From contig NZ_JAIRCA020000006.1 in NCBI RefSeq assembly GCF_020089495.2, forward strand, positions 1-64,000: DNA of 64,000 nt, in the 5' to 3' direction. Within the stretch, counting starts at the first letter, position 1; each line of letters opens with the position of its first letter. This document shows, one piece after another, positions 1-9,367 of the stretch. Both the position numbers and the translations under genes were made by a program. This stretch comes from Streptococcus mitis subsp. hohhotensis (GTDB lineage Bacteria; Bacillota; Bacilli; Lactobacillales; Streptococcaceae). Under the pieces are notes generated by a model that saw nothing but the letters and a program-made list of their open reading frames with translations, searched no databases and was not told the origin of the DNA.

Positions 1-345
1 CATGAGGGCGAAGCTACAGTCCGTGAAGAATCTCCAGCTTACACAGAACCGTTAGCAACGAAAGGCACGCAAGAACCGGGTCATGAGGGCGAAGCGGTAG
101 TGCAACCGGAGTTGCCAGAGAACACTGATCCAGTAGCGACAAAAGGCACGCAAGAACCGGGTCATGAGGGCGAAGCCGCAGTGCAATCGGAGTTGCCCGA
201 GAACACTGATCCAGTAGCGACAAAAGGCACGCAAGAGCCCGGTCACGAAGGTGAAGCCGCAGTCCGCGAAGAAACACCAGAGTATACTAAACCACTAGAA
301 ACCAAAGGTACGCAAGAACCCGGACATGAAGGTGAAGCAGCAGTA
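1..345 (+). repeat. 81-bp tandem repeats in the protease gene
   Basis: Four copies of the unit containing ggcacgcaaga start at 64, 145, 226 and 307, with part of another at base 1. The exact 81-bp (27-codon) period keeps the frame. The unit encodes a GTQEPGHEGEA motif. Repeats of this kind change in copy number between strains and probably set the length of a wall-spanning stalk. Confidence 0.9.
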
Positions 346-3300
346 ACAGAAGAACTTCCGGCTTTAGAAGTTACTACAAGAAATAGAACGGAAACAGAAA
401 ATATTCCTTATACAACAGAAGAAATTCAAGATCCAACACTTCTGAAAAATCGTCGTGAAACTGAACGACAAGGTCAAGCAGGAACACGTACAATTCAATA
501 TGAGGATTATATCGTAGATGGTAATGTCGTAGAAACTAAAGAACTATCACGAACTGAAGTACCTCCGGTAAAACAAATCGTTAAAGTAGGAACACTAGTC
601 AAAGTTAAACCTACAGTAGAAATTGCCAACTTAACAAAAGCTGAGAACAAAAAATCGATAACTGTAAGTTATAACTTAACAGACTCTACATCAGCGTATG
701 TCTCTGCCAAAGCGCAAATTTTCCAAGGTGATCAGCTGATTAAAGAGGTGGATATAGAAAATCCTGCCAAAAAGCAGGTGATATCAGGTTTAAACTACTA
801 CACACCTTACACACTAAAAACACGTTTAACTTATAATCTAGGCGAAAACGATGAACAAAGCACAGAAACATCAACTCAAGCTTTCCAATTAGATTATAAG
901 AAAATAGAAATTAAAGATATTGATTCAGTGGAACTATACGGCAAAGAAAATGACCGTTATCGTAGATATTTAAGTCTAAGTGAAGCACCGACTGATACGG
1001 CTAAATACTTTGTAAAAGTGAAATCAGATCGCTTCAAAGAAATGTACCTACCTGTAAAATCTATTACAGAAAATACGGATGGAACGTATAAAGTGACGGC
1101 AGCTGTTGATCAACTTGTAGAAGAAGGTACAGAAGGTTACAAAGATGACTATACATTCAATGTAGCAAAATCTAAAGCGGAGCAACCAGGAGTTTATACA
1201 TCGTTCAAACAACTTGTAACAGCGATACAAAGCAACTTAGCAGGTGTATATAAATTAGCTGCGGATATGACAGCCGATGAAGTAGGACTACCAGAAAATC
1301 AAACAAGTTACATAAAAGGAGAATTTACAGGAACGTTAGTAGGAACAGAAGGAAGCAAAGCATATGCTATATATGACCTGAAAAAACCACTGTTCGACAT
1401 ATTAAAAAATGCAACTGTAAAAGATTTAGATCTTAAAAATACACAAGTGGATAGCAAAGAGAATGCCGCAGTAGTAGCAAAAACAGCGGATAATGCTACT
1501 ATCAGCAATGTAGCTGTAGAAGGAAAAGTATCAGGTAGAAAATCAGTTGCAGGATTAGTAGTAGATGCAACAAATACAAGAATAGAAAACAGCTCATTCA
1601 GCGGAAAACTAATCGCCAATCACGCGGATAACAATGCGAATTACGCAGGAGGAATCGTCGGTAAATTAACTGGTGGAAATGCCAAAGTTGATAAATCGAA
1701 AGTTGATGCAGTCATCTCTACGGCTGCTCGTAACAATAACCAAACAGCAGGAGGAATCGCAGGTAAATTAGAAAATGGAGCGTTAGTAACACGTTCTGTA
1801 ACAACAGGTAAAATCTTAAATGGTCGAGGATATTCGAGAATCGGAGGAATAGTTGGGTCTACATATCCAAGAGGTCGTGTGGACAATGTAGTAAGTAATA
1901 TGAATGTCGGTGACGGGTATGCTACTACAGGAGACCAATTCGGTAGTGCAGACGTGAAGAATGCTATTACCTATGTTGAAAATAAAAAACAAGATAACTT
2001 CGTTCGAAAAGTAACTAAAGAAGAAGCGGATGCTAAGATTGCTTCTTATGGAATAACAGTAACTCTTGATGATACTGGGCAAGACCTAAAAGCAAACTCA
2101 AAAGAAGTTGACTATACAACATTGAGTAAAGCACAAGTTGAAAGAAAAGTAGCTTATAACAACATAGAAAAATTAATGCCATTTTACAATAAAGAGCTAG
2201 TTGTTCATTATGGTAACAAAGTAGCAACAACGGATAAACTTTATACTACAGAACTACTAGACGTAGTGCCAATGAACGGAAATGAAGTAGTAACGGATAT
2301 TAATAATAAGAAAAATTCAATCAATAGAGTTATGTTACACTACAAAGACAACACGGTAGAATACTTAGATGTAACATTCAAAGAAAACTTCACAAACGGT
2401 CAAGTAGTCGAATACAATGTCGCAGACAAAGGATACATATTCACACCAGAAGCATTTGTATCAGATTATACAGCGATAACGAATAGTGTACTAAGTGAAT
2501 TGCAGAATGTAACATTCAGCTCAGAAGCGACTAAGAAAGTACTAGGAGCGGCAGACGATGCAGCATTAGATAACTTATACTTAGATAGAGAATTTGAGGA
2601 AGTTAAAACTAATATAGCAGAGCACTTAAGAAAAGTATTAGCGATGGATAAATCCATCAACACTACGGGAGATGGTGTAGTTGAGTATGTAAGTGAGAAA
2701 ATCAAACATAACAAAGAAGCCTTCATACTGGGACTTACTTACATGAACCGTTGGTACAATATTAATTATGATAGTCTGAATACAAAGGATTTATCAGTGT
2801 ACAAATTTGACTTTAACGGAAATAATGAAGCTTCAACGCTAGACACTATCATCGCATTAGGAAATAGCGGACTAGAAAACCTACGAGGACCAAATACGAC
2901 AGGGCTATATGCGAGCACACTTGCACCACTTAAGGGAGAAGATTCAGTCTTTGACTTCGTAGAAGCCTATAGAAAACTATTCTTACCAAACAAAACCAAT
3001 AATCAGTGGTTGAAAGACAATACAAAAGCCTACATAGTAGAGGCGACATCAGATATAGAAGAAGTTCGTGAAAAACAAGTATCACCAACGGCTGATAAGA
3101 AATACTCAATAGGAGTATATGATAGAATATCAGCACCAAGTTGGGGATATAAGAGTATGTTGCTGCCACTATTAACGATGAAAGAAGAAAGTCTGTATGC
3201 AATATCTACGCTATCAACATTAGCCTTCGGTAGCTATGAACGTTATCGAGACAGAGGAGCGGACGGAGTTATCCTATCAGGAGAAGCCCTACGACAATAT

Positions 3301-4686
3301 GTTAGAGGAAAAGTAGATCAATCTGCGAAATGGCAAAGAGATCATTATGACATTTGGTATAAAGTTCTAGCACCAGAATTTAAAGAAAGATTATACCGTG
3401 CAGTGCCGGTAACAGATGCATTTGAGGTAAAAGATACAAATGGTAGAGGCTACTGGGCAACATTATCAGACAAAAACATAGACTCTATCTATAGTTTCTT
3501 CGGGCCAGCAGGTAAATACCATACGCCAAGAAAGAATGCAGGAGCTTACGCAACAGGAGTAGAGGCCTACTTTGTAAGTGATAGATTGTTAGACCAATAT
3601 GGAACATCGGTTTATAGTCATGAGATGGTGCACAACTCAGACGGAAGAGTCTACTTCGAAGGAAACGAGCGACGTGAAGGACTGGGAGCAGAACTATATG
3701 CACTAGGACTACTTCAATCAGCGGACAGTGTAGATAAAGATGCAATAGTATTAAATACAATCTTCAAAGGAGATAAAGACTCAAGAACTCGTCTACACAC
3801 ATACGATCCAACGGCAAGATTCACTTCTGAAGAAGAAATTCAACACTACTTACACGGAATGTATGATGTGCTATACACGCTTGATGCGATGGAAGCCAAG
3901 GCAGTATTAATTCAATCTGACACGGTTAAGAAACAATGGTTTAGAAAAATAGAGAACTACTATGTGCGTGATGATAGATATAACAAGGATACACACGCAG
4001 GAAATAAAGTTCGTCCATTAACCGATGAAGAAGTAGCAAGATTAACAACGTTAGACTCATTAATCGAAAATGACATCATCAATAGACGTGCTTATCAAAA
4101 TGAAGCTCAATACGGAAGAAACGGATATTACACAATAAGTATGTTCTCGCCTATCTATGCAGGACTAAGCAATCCAAACGGTGCGCCAGGAGATGTCATG
4201 TTTAGAAAAACAGCATTTGAATTATATGCGGAAAAAGGATATCACAAAGGATTCCTGCCGTATGTTTCTAACCAATACGGAGCAGATGCACTTGCAGAAG
4301 GAAGTAAAACATACTCAAGTTGGTACAAACGAGATGTTGCTTTAGTTACAGATAGTTTAGTATTGAGAAAAGTATTTGATAATCACTATACAAACTGGGT
4401 GGACTTCAAAAAAGATATGTTCAATCAACGTATCAATAAACAGGCGAACTTGAAGCCAATTACTATTCAATATGAACTCGATAAACCGAACAGCACAAAA
4501 GAAGTAACCATTTCATCAGCACAAGAAATGCAAGCTTTAATTGATGCGGCAGTAGCGCACGATGTGAAAAATCTTAAACGTGCAACAGAAAATGTTCCGT
4601 CAAGTTGGGTTCACTTACTGAAACAGAAAATCTATAATGCCTACCTACGTAGCACAGATGATTTCAGAGAATCTATTTATAAATAA
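1..4686 (+). CDS. Zinc metalloprotease, ZmpA/B/C (peptidase M26) family, 3' part
   Basis: The reading frame is open from base 1, so the signal peptide and N-terminal sorting region lie upstream; 1561 codons are visible. It begins in 27-residue repeats ending GTQEPGHEGEA, continues into a G5-like domain (window codons about 120-200), a region with GLUG-like GGIVGKL / GGIAGKL motifs (about 550-600), and the C-terminal catalytic domain. The zinc motif HEMVH is at codons 1207-1211, with a candidate third ligand Glu1231 in GLGAELYALG; the 24-residue spacing fits pneumococcal IgA1 protease. These are large cell-wall-attached proteases that cleave host glycoproteins such as IgA1 or mucins. Position next to the glyoxalase and cstR genes resembles the pneumococcal zmpC locus, but the N-terminal repeats look more like ZmpA/ZmpB, so the paralogue is left open. 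Confidence 0.93.
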   Translation, partial: HEGEATVREESPAYTEPLATKGTQEPGHEGEAVVQPELPENTDPVATKGTQEPGHEGEAAVQSELPENTDPVATKGTQEPGHEGEAAVREETPEYTKPLETKGTQEPGHEGEAAVTEELPALEVTTRNRTETENIPYTTEEIQDPTLLKNRRETERQGQAGTRTIQYEDYIVDGNVVETKELSRTEVPPVKQIVKVGTLVKVKPTVEIANLTKAENKKSITVSYNLTDSTSAYVSAKAQIFQGDQLIKEVDIENPAKKQVISGLNYYTPYTLKTRLTYNLGENDEQSTETSTQAFQLDYKKIEIKDIDSVELYGKENDRYRRYLSLSEAPTDTAKYFVKVKSDRFKEMYLPVKSITENTDGTYKVTAAVDQLVEEGTEGYKDDYTFNVAKSKAEQPGVYTSFKQLVTAIQSNLAGVYKLAADMTADEVGLPENQTSYIKGEFTGTLVGTEGSKAYAIYDLKKPLFDILKNATVKDLDLKNTQVDSKENAAVVAKTADNATISNVAVEGKVSGRKSVAGLVVDATNTRIENSSFSGKLIANHADNNANYAGGIVGKLTGGNAKVDKSKVDAVISTAARNNNQTAGGIAGKLENGALVTRSVTTGKILNGRGYSRIGGIVGSTYPRGRVDNVVSNMNVGDGYATTGDQFGSADVKNAITYVENKKQDNFVRKVTKEEADAKIASYGITVTLDDTGQDLKANSKEVDYTTLSKAQVERKVAYNNIEKLMPFYNKELVVHYGNKVATTDKLYTTELLDVVPMNGNEVVTDINNKKNSINRVMLHYKDNTVEYLDVTFKENFTNGQVVEYNVADKGYIFTPEAFVSDYTAITNSVLSELQNVTFSSEATKKVLGAADDAALDNLYLDREFEEVKTNIAEHLRKVLAMDKSINTTGDGVVEYVSEKIKHNKEAFILGLTYMNRWYNINYDSLNTKDLSVYKFDFNGNNEASTLDTIIALGNSGLENLRGPNTTGLYASTLAPLKGEDSVFDFVEAYRKLFLPNKTNNQWLKDNTKAYIVEATSDIEEVREKQVSPTADKKYSIGVYDRISAPSWGYKSMLLPLLTMKEESLYAISTLSTLAFGSYERYRDRGADGVILSGEALRQYVRGKVDQSAKWQRDHYDIWYKVLAPEFKERLYRAVPVTDAFEVKDTNGRGYWATLSDKNIDSIYSFFGPAGKYHTPRKNAGAYATGVEAYFVSDRLLDQYGTSVYSHEMVHNSDGRVYFEGNERREGLGAELYALGLLQSADSVDKDAIVLNTIFKGDKDSRTRLHTYDPTARFTSEEEIQHYLHGMYDVLYTLDAMEAKAVLIQSDTVKKQWFRKIENYYVRDDRYNKDTHAGNKVRPLTDEEVARLTTLDSLIENDIINRRAYQNEAQYGRNGYYTISMFSPIYAGLSNPNGAPGDVMFRKTAFELYAEKGYHKGFLPYVSNQYGADALAEGSKTYSSWYKRDVALVTDSLVLRKVFDNHYTNWVDFKKDMFNQRINKQANLKPITIQYELDKPNSTKEVTISSAQEMQALIDAAVAHDVKNLKRATENVPSSWVHLLKQKIYNAYLRSTDDFRESIYK

Positions 4687-4729
4687 GATTGTAGAGTTTT
4701 ATTGTTGAATAGTGTTTCTTGCAAGAATG

Positions 4730-4760
4730 AGGAGTCAGATGACCAATCTACTCCTTTTTC
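4730..4760 (+). terminator. Weak terminator after the protease gene
   Basis: AGGAGT (4730-4735) pairs with ACTCCT (4750-4755) across a 14-nt loop, followed by a short T run. It lies 44 nt after the stop codon. Confidence 0.45.
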
Positions 4761-4788
4761 TTATGGAGTGATATTGAGATTTGATTAA

Positions 4789-4917
4789 ATGCAGATTGCA
4801 GGAATCATCTTCCGCTTACTAACGACTAATGGCGACAAGATGTATCTCAATCCCACAGAAAATGTTGATTTGATGAATGATTTTGCTAGAGAAGAGGCTT
4901 CAAGTTATCTGGCTTGA
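4789..4917 (+). CDS. Unidentified 42-aa reading frame, possibly a gene remnant
   Basis: An ATG frame of 42 codons (starting MQIAGIIFRLL, ending EEASSYLA) lies in the gap after the protease. There is no good ribosome-binding site, and its end overlaps the -35 box of the next gene. It is more likely a relic of an older coding region than an active gene. No family is recognised. Confidence 0.2.
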   Translation: MQIAGIIFRLLTTNGDKMYLNPTENVDLMNDFAREEASSYLA

Positions 4918-4962
4918 CTTTCTTGATGGAAATTATATAATAGATGTAATGATAAGCATTAC
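4914..4962 (+). promoter_or_regulatory. Promoter with palindromic operator for the dioxygenase gene
   Basis: TTGACT (4914-4919), 16-bp spacer, TATAAT (4936-4941). GTAATG (4946-4951) and CATTAC (4957-4962) form a perfect inverted repeat over the expected start of transcription, so a dimeric repressor bound there would block initiation. Related dioxygenase genes (catE, mhqA types) are controlled by MarR-family repressors. The repressor is not encoded nearby. Confidence 0.7.
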
Positions 4963-4983
4963 AACATGAAAAGAGGACCATTT

Positions 4984-5838
4984 ATGACCTATGAATACAA
5001 GAGCCACATTTATTTAGCAGAGGCAGTTTTGAATGTAAAGGATTTGACAAGTCAAACAGCCTTTTATCAGCAGATTATTGGTTTAGAAATCTTATCTCAA
5101 ACGGAGACAGAGGTCGTTCTAGGTCTTGGAGGAAAAGCCTTGGTACACTTGATTCAAGCACAAGAGAGTGGTGAAGCAAGGGAACATTATGGACTTTACC
5201 ATCTGGCTATTCTCTTGCCGACACGAAAGGCTTTGGCTGATATCTTGAAACACCTGACAGATTTACAGATTCCTCTTGTGGGCGGTGCAGACCATGGTTA
5301 TAGTGAGGCCCTTTACTTGGAGGATTTAGAGGGAAATGGCATTGAACTCTATCGAGATAAGCCGGTTTCCACATGGGATATTCGAGAAGATGGACGCATT
5401 ATCGGTGTGACGGAGGCTTTTGCGGCGCAGGACATTTATGAGTTGGGGGAAAGAGTCGAGCCCTTTATCCTAGCAGATGGTACGAGAATGGGGCATATTC
5501 ATCTTTCCGTCAAGGATAGTCGAAAGTCCAGCCAGTTTTATCAGAAGGTGTTAGAGCTAGAGGATAAATTCAGTGTGCCTAGCGCTAGTTGGATTGCAGC
5601 TGGGGATTACCATCATCATTTGGCAGTCAACGAATGGGGAGGAAAAGGCCTAGTTCCGCGTAAGCAAGGCTTGCCAGGCTTAACCTATTATGTTATTGAA
5701 GTCGCACATAAAGAAGAACTGTTAGCGATTGCCCAACGAGCACAAGAAGTTGATGCACCAATCAAGTGGTTGACATCGAGCCAGTTGGAAATCACAGACC
5801 CAGATGGAATTGTGACTCGTGTTCGCTTAGATAGATAA
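4984..5838 (+). CDS. Glyoxalase/extradiol dioxygenase-fold protein (CatE-like)
   Basis: About 284 residues in two vicinal-oxygen-chelate repeats (roughly 9-125 and 165-280). Candidate metal ligands include the His of MGHIHLSV and Glu residues near the repeat ends (GNGIELY, QLEIT). The family covers ring-cleaving dioxygenases and glyoxalases that detoxify quinones or aldehydes; the substrate here is unknown. An ATG at 4966 would extend the frame, but AGAGGA at 4972-4977 sits 6 nt before the ATG at 4984, which decides the start. The gene is alone behind its own operator-controlled promoter, which points to induction by a reactive electrophile. Confidence 0.85.
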   Translation: MTYEYKSHIYLAEAVLNVKDLTSQTAFYQQIIGLEILSQTETEVVLGLGGKALVHLIQAQESGEAREHYGLYHLAILLPTRKALADILKHLTDLQIPLVGGADHGYSEALYLEDLEGNGIELYRDKPVSTWDIREDGRIIGVTEAFAAQDIYELGERVEPFILADGTRMGHIHLSVKDSRKSSQFYQKVLELEDKFSVPSASWIAAGDYHHHLAVNEWGGKGLVPRKQGLPGLTYYVIEVAHKEELLAIAQRAQEVDAPIKWLTSSQLEITDPDGIVTRVRLDR

Positions 5839-5931
5839 AACTAGGAATTTCTATCAAGTTATCAGCATAGCTAGTTTACCTTTTGAAAAGTCTGTGGTAA
5901 CAGAACTGCGTGAGACGGATGGGCGAGAATT

Positions 5932-5960
5932 TTGACAAAGGAGCTGATTAGAGATATAAT
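5932..5960 (+). promoter_or_regulatory. Consensus promoter of the CsoR/CstR gene
   Basis: TTGACA (5932-5937), 17-bp spacer, TATAAT (5955-5960), 27 nt before the start codon. No copy of the ACCC-N5-GGGT palindrome seen at 9685-9707 is present, so the regulator gene does not appear to be under its own control. Confidence 0.85.
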
Positions 5961-5987
5961 GAAGAAAAATCGAGCAAGGAAAAAGAA

Positions 5988-6245
5988 ATGACAAACTCAA
6001 AGTATATTACTCGTTTGAAACGTTCAGAGGGTCAGTTGCGTGGGATTCAAAAGATGATTGAAGAAGATCGTGACTGTGCTGATATTGTTACGCAACTAAC
6101 AGCCGTGAAATCTAGTGTAGAGCGCGTGATTGAGATGATAATTACCGAAAACCTTACTGAATGTATCAATCAGCCGCTAGATGATCCTGAAGCTCAAAAG
6201 GAACGCCTAGAAAAGGCTATCCGATACTTGATTAAACGGAAATAA
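5988..6245 (+). CDS. cstR: CsoR/FrmR-family regulator, CstR-like persulfide sensor
   Basis: An 85-residue all-helical DUF156 repressor. Copper-sensing CsoR uses Cys-His-Cys with His 25 and Cys 29 residues after the first Cys. Here Cys30 and Cys59 keep the 29-residue spacing, but the His position is Asn55. A Cys pair without the His is the pattern of CstR, which reacts with sulfane sulfur and releases a rhodanese/sulfide-oxidation operon. This fits the rhodanese and CoA-disulfide-reductase genes at 7.4-9.7 kb and the palindrome over their promoter. The function is inferred from residues and neighbours; a copper or nickel sensor is less likely given the missing ligand. Confidence 0.82.
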   Translation: MTNSKYITRLKRSEGQLRGIQKMIEEDRDCADIVTQLTAVKSSVERVIEMIITENLTECINQPLDDPEAQKERLEKAIRYLIKRK

Positions 6246-6340
6246 ATGAATGTTTTGAGACGATATTTGCAAAGGTCTATCTACTATTAGAATAGTTTAA
6301 TGTGAATCAAGAGAGGCTGGAAAAAGTCTTTGAAATCAGA

Positions 6341-6390
6341 AAAACGCATAGTATCCAGTTTTGAAAGCCTTGATACTATGCGTTTTATTA
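6341..6390 (+). terminator. Hairpin with 15-bp perfect stem downstream of cstR
   Basis: AAAACGCATAGTATC (6341-6355) pairs perfectly with 6372-6386 across a 16-nt loop, ending in a T-rich stretch. Because A and T runs flank both arms it can stop transcription from either side. It lies between cstR and the IS200-like element. Confidence 0.7.
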
Positions 6391-6429
6391 TGTGACTATT
6401 GGTCCGTCTCGCTCCGCTAGGTGCGAGAC

Positions 6430-7195
6430 AAAAAAACCACCCGCTATGCGGGTGCGCGTCGAAGGTTATACCAAAAAACTCCGAACGCGATACAATAAAG
6501 GTGTTCAAGCCAATTGTAAAGCGAAAGGAGAAAAATATGGCACAAAAGGCTCATAGTTTATCGCATACAAAGTGGCACTGTAAGTATCACATTGTGTTCA
6601 CCCCTAAGTATAGACGAAAAGTCATCTATAATCAATGTCGAAGTAGTTTAGGCGAGATATTTCATCGCTTGTGTAGTTATAAAGGAGTTGAAATTATCGA
6701 GGGTCACTTAATGCCAGACCATGTATATATGTTAGTAAGTATTCCACCAAGGATAAGTGTTTCGAGTTTCATGGGTTATTTAAAAGGAAAAAGTGCACTC
6801 ATGATGTTTGACAAACACGCCAATCTCAAGTACAAGTTTGGGAATCGGCATTTCTGGGCGGAAGGTTATTATGTAAGTACAGTAGGACTTAATGAAGTCA
6901 CAATTAAGAAATATATTCAAGATTAAAGAAATTATCCAGTGGATGATTTCTTCACGAGTATGAAAATTTGAGAACGAGTAAATCATGATATAGCACTAGA
7001 TAAATTGAGTGTAAAAGAATATGAGGATCCCTTTAGGGATAGTGGTAAGTAATACTAAAGCCTCTTTGAGAGGCAAGTGACGAGTCAAGAGCAATAAGGC
7101 TTGAACAACGTGAAAGCCAGCGTCTTTAGGCGCTGGCTGGTAATTTGGGCTTATAGCCCTGGGACAAACCACCCGTTTGACGGGTGGTCATGATT
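6430..7195 (+). mobile_element. IS200/IS605-family element, degenerate
   Basis: It has the layout of single-strand-transposing IS200 elements: a left subterminal hairpin (CACCCGC-TAT-GCGGGTG, 6438-6454), one small transposase gene, an internal hairpin (GCCAGCG...CGCTGGC near 7117-7137), and a right subterminal hairpin (ACCACCCGT-TTG-ACGGGTGGT, 7168-7188). It has no terminal inverted repeats, as expected. Exact ends are uncertain. It separates cstR from the operon that cstR probably controls. Confidence 0.8.
6537..7055 (+). pseudogene. tnpA: IS200-type transposase tnpA, inactivated
   Basis: From ATG 6537 (after AAAGGAG) the frame matches TnpA Y1 transposases (THWHCKYHIVFTPKYRRK-like start). 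Two lesions are visible. The HUH motif, normally DHVHML, reads DHVYML, so one metal-binding His is Tyr. The catalytic-Tyr region (AEGYYVSTVG) is followed by an early TAA at 6924-6926. The conserved C-terminal tail (HDIALDKL...KEYEDPF) resumes in the same frame at 6984, after roughly 50 extra bases that contain a hairpin. The element should be unable to move by itself. Confidence 0.82.
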
Positions 7196-7207
7196 GTGGG
7201 GAGATTT

Positions 7208-7359
7208 ATACTCTTCGAAAATCTTTTCAAACCACGTCAGCTTCACCTTGCCGTAGAAATATGTTCCTGACTTTGTCAGTCTTATCTACAACCTCAAAAC
7301 AGTGTTTTGAGCAGTCTGCGACTAGCTTTCTAGTTTGCACTTTGATTTTCATTGAGTAT
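7208..7359 (+). repeat. BOX element (boxA-boxB-boxC)
   Basis: Starts ATACTCTTCGAAAATC and ends CATTGAGTAT, with one central boxB (GACTTTGTCAGTC and CCTCAAAACAGTGTTTTGAG). The ends are inverted (ATACTC / GAGTAT). BOX elements are dispersed, transcribable repeats of pneumococcus and relatives. This one follows the IS200-like element and precedes the 3' end of the leftward rhodanese operon. Confidence 0.93.
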
Positions 7360-7405
7360 TACTTCACTTTCTCCTGAAATTGAGTTTTTGCCCAGCTCCT
7401 CTTGA

Positions 7406-7702
7406 TTATTCTACTTGACCGGGCCAAGCATTCATACCACCTTCTACATTGATAACGGTGAGGCCTTGGGCGCTGAGAAATTGGCAGGCAGAGGCAGAAC
7501 GCACTCCACCTTGACAGATGACATGGTATTCATGGTCAGGTTTGAGTTCTTTGTATCCTTGTTCCAAGGTACTTAATGGAAGATTTTTGGCACCTGGTGC
7601 ATGTCCTGCTTGGAATTCATGTGCTTCACGGACATCGATAAGCTCTAGATTTTCATTTTGATATTTTTCATAAAAGTCAGCCATGCTGATATTAGTTTCC
7701 AT
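7406..7702 (-). CDS. Single-domain rhodanese (third gene of the sulfur operon)
   Basis: A 98-residue rhodanese with the LIDVREAHEF motif and the loop CQGGVRS, whose Cys carries a persulfide during sulfur transfer. The start ATG lies inside the end of the preceding gene (11-nt overlap), with AAGGAG just upstream, so the two are translationally coupled. It probably passes sulfane sulfur between thiols in the cytoplasm together with the other rhodanese domains of this operon. Confidence 0.9.
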   Translation of the reverse strand: METNISMADFYEKYQNENLELIDVREAHEFQAGHAPGAKNLPLSTLEQGYKELKPDHEYHVICQGGVRSASACQFLSAQGLTVINVEGGMNAWPGQVE

Positions 7703-9347
7703 ATTCTACTCCTTCTGGCTTAGCCATTTTGTATAGTGAATAAGCGCCGTCAAGGTTTTGGACGGTAAATCCTGCTTGTTTGAGGATACGCTCTGCGATA
7801 TAGCTGCGTAAACCACTGTGGCAGCTAACGATGTAGGCTTGGTTCTTGTCCAGTTCGTCCAAGCGCTCCCGTAGTTCGTTTAGGGGGATGTGGATGGTAT
7901 CGACTTTGAGTCTACCACTTTGGAATTCGCCACTTGTCCGTACATCAAGGAATTTCTTACCTTTAGCCAGTTCGTCTTCGAGCTGATACCATTGAATATT
8001 GTCGCTGAGACCTTCGATAAGGTTCAAGGCTGCGTAGCCCAGCATATTGACGGGATCCTTGGCAGAGCCAAATGGTGGCGCATAGGTGAACTCCAATTCT
8101 GGTAAGTCAAAGACGGTGAGATTTCCCTTGATAGCAGTTGCTAGGATATCGATTCGCTTGTCAACACCTTTCTTCCCAACTCCTTGGGCACCGTAGATTT
8201 TTCCAGTGGTTGGGTCAAAGAGGAGCTTCAAGGTCATATCAGTAGCGCCTGGATAATAACCAGCGTGGTCTTTCCCACTGACATGAAGGGCCTTGTAAGG
8301 AAGTTGATTCATGCTAAGGATACGCTCGCTGAGACCAGTCGAAGCAGCTGTCATATCAAAGGCACGAACGATAGCAGTGCCGATACTGCCCTTGTTTGTA
8401 CGTTCTAGTCCTGCGATGACGTCTGCCACTTGGCGTCCCTGACGATTGGCAGGAGAAGCGAGAGAGATGAGAGCGTCTTGGCCCGTAATCTCTTGCTTGA
8501 CGACGATGGCATCCCCAACTGCAAAAATATCTTTTTGACTGGTTTCGTAATGTTCATCTACAAGAATCCCACCTCTAAGTCCCAGTTCAATCCCCGCAGT
8601 TTTGGCCAGTCCGTTTTCAGGTTCAACACCGACAGAAAGGATGGTGAGGTCAGAGATGATCTTTTGACCGTTTTCGAGAACGATGACTTTTCCTTGGTCT
8701 TCAAATCGAGTCGCAGACTGAGAAGTGATAACGCGAACGCCGTTTTTAACCAATTCTTCCTGGACAAAGGCTGCCATTTCTTGATCTAATGATGGTAAGA
8801 CATGGGGTGCTTTCTCAACAATAGTAACTTGCAGGCCGCGTTTCGCCAGATTTTCAGCCATTTCAAGCCCGATAAAGCCTGCACCGATAACGACAGCTTC
8901 TTTTGGATAATTGTCCAAGGCTGCCATAATTTCATCGAGATCGGGAACATTGCGGAGCGTGTAGGCATTCTTAGCTTCTGCAAAGCCTTCAATGGTAGGA
9001 ACAAATGGTTTAGCTCCTGGGGAGAGGATCAGCTTGTCGTAGCTTTCTGTGAATTCTTTCCCATAATGACGTACCGTCACAGTGTGTTCTTCTGGCGAAA
9101 TGCTGATGACCTCATGGAAAGGACGAACATCCAGATTAAAGCGTGCCTTGAGACTTTCAGGAGTTTGAACCAATAAATTATCACGGTTTGCAATTTCTCC
9201 TGAAACATAGTAAGGAAGCCCGCAGTTTGCAAAGGATACAAAGGGACCTTTTTCAAAAATAGTGATTTCAGCGTCTTCCATGAGACGTCTGAGGCGGGTT
9301 GCTGCTGACATTCCGCCTGCAACTCCCCCGACAATGATAATTTTCAT
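7692..9347 (-). CDS. CoA-disulfide reductase / persulfide reductase with C-terminal rhodanese
   Basis: 551 residues. The N-terminal part is a pyridine nucleotide-disulfide oxidoreductase: FAD motif IIIVGGVAGGMSAA at 3-16, redox Cys42 in SFANCGLPYY, a second dinucleotide fold near VVIGAGFIGLEMAE, and a dimerisation domain. The last ~95 residues form a rhodanese with CHSGLRS (Cys509). This is the CoADR-RHD architecture, which reduces CoA persulfide or disulfide with NAD(P)H. The single-Cys active site separates it from dithiol reductases. It is the middle gene of an operon that starts at 9673 and ends at 7406, probably released by CstR when sulfane sulfur accumulates. Confidence 0.92.
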   Translation of the reverse strand: MKIIIVGGVAGGMSAATRLRRLMEDAEITIFEKGPFVSFANCGLPYYVSGEIANRDNLLVQTPESLKARFNLDVRPFHEVISISPEEHTVTVRHYGKEFTESYDKLILSPGAKPFVPTIEGFAEAKNAYTLRNVPDLDEIMAALDNYPKEAVVIGAGFIGLEMAENLAKRGLQVTIVEKAPHVLPSLDQEMAAFVQEELVKNGVRVITSQSATRFEDQGKVIVLENGQKIISDLTILSVGVEPENGLAKTAGIELGLRGGILVDEHYETSQKDIFAVGDAIVVKQEITGQDALISLASPANRQGRQVADVIAGLERTNKGSIGTAIVRAFDMTAASTGLSERILSMNQLPYKALHVSGKDHAGYYPGATDMTLKLLFDPTTGKIYGAQGVGKKGVDKRIDILATAIKGNLTVFDLPELEFTYAPPFGSAKDPVNMLGYAALNLIEGLSDNIQWYQLEDELAKGKKFLDVRTSGEFQSGRLKVDTIHIPLNELRERLDELDKNQAYIVSCHSGLRSYIAERILKQAGFTVQNLDGAYSLYKMAKPEGVEYGN

Positions 9348-9367
9348 TGATTTTCTCCTTTATGCTT

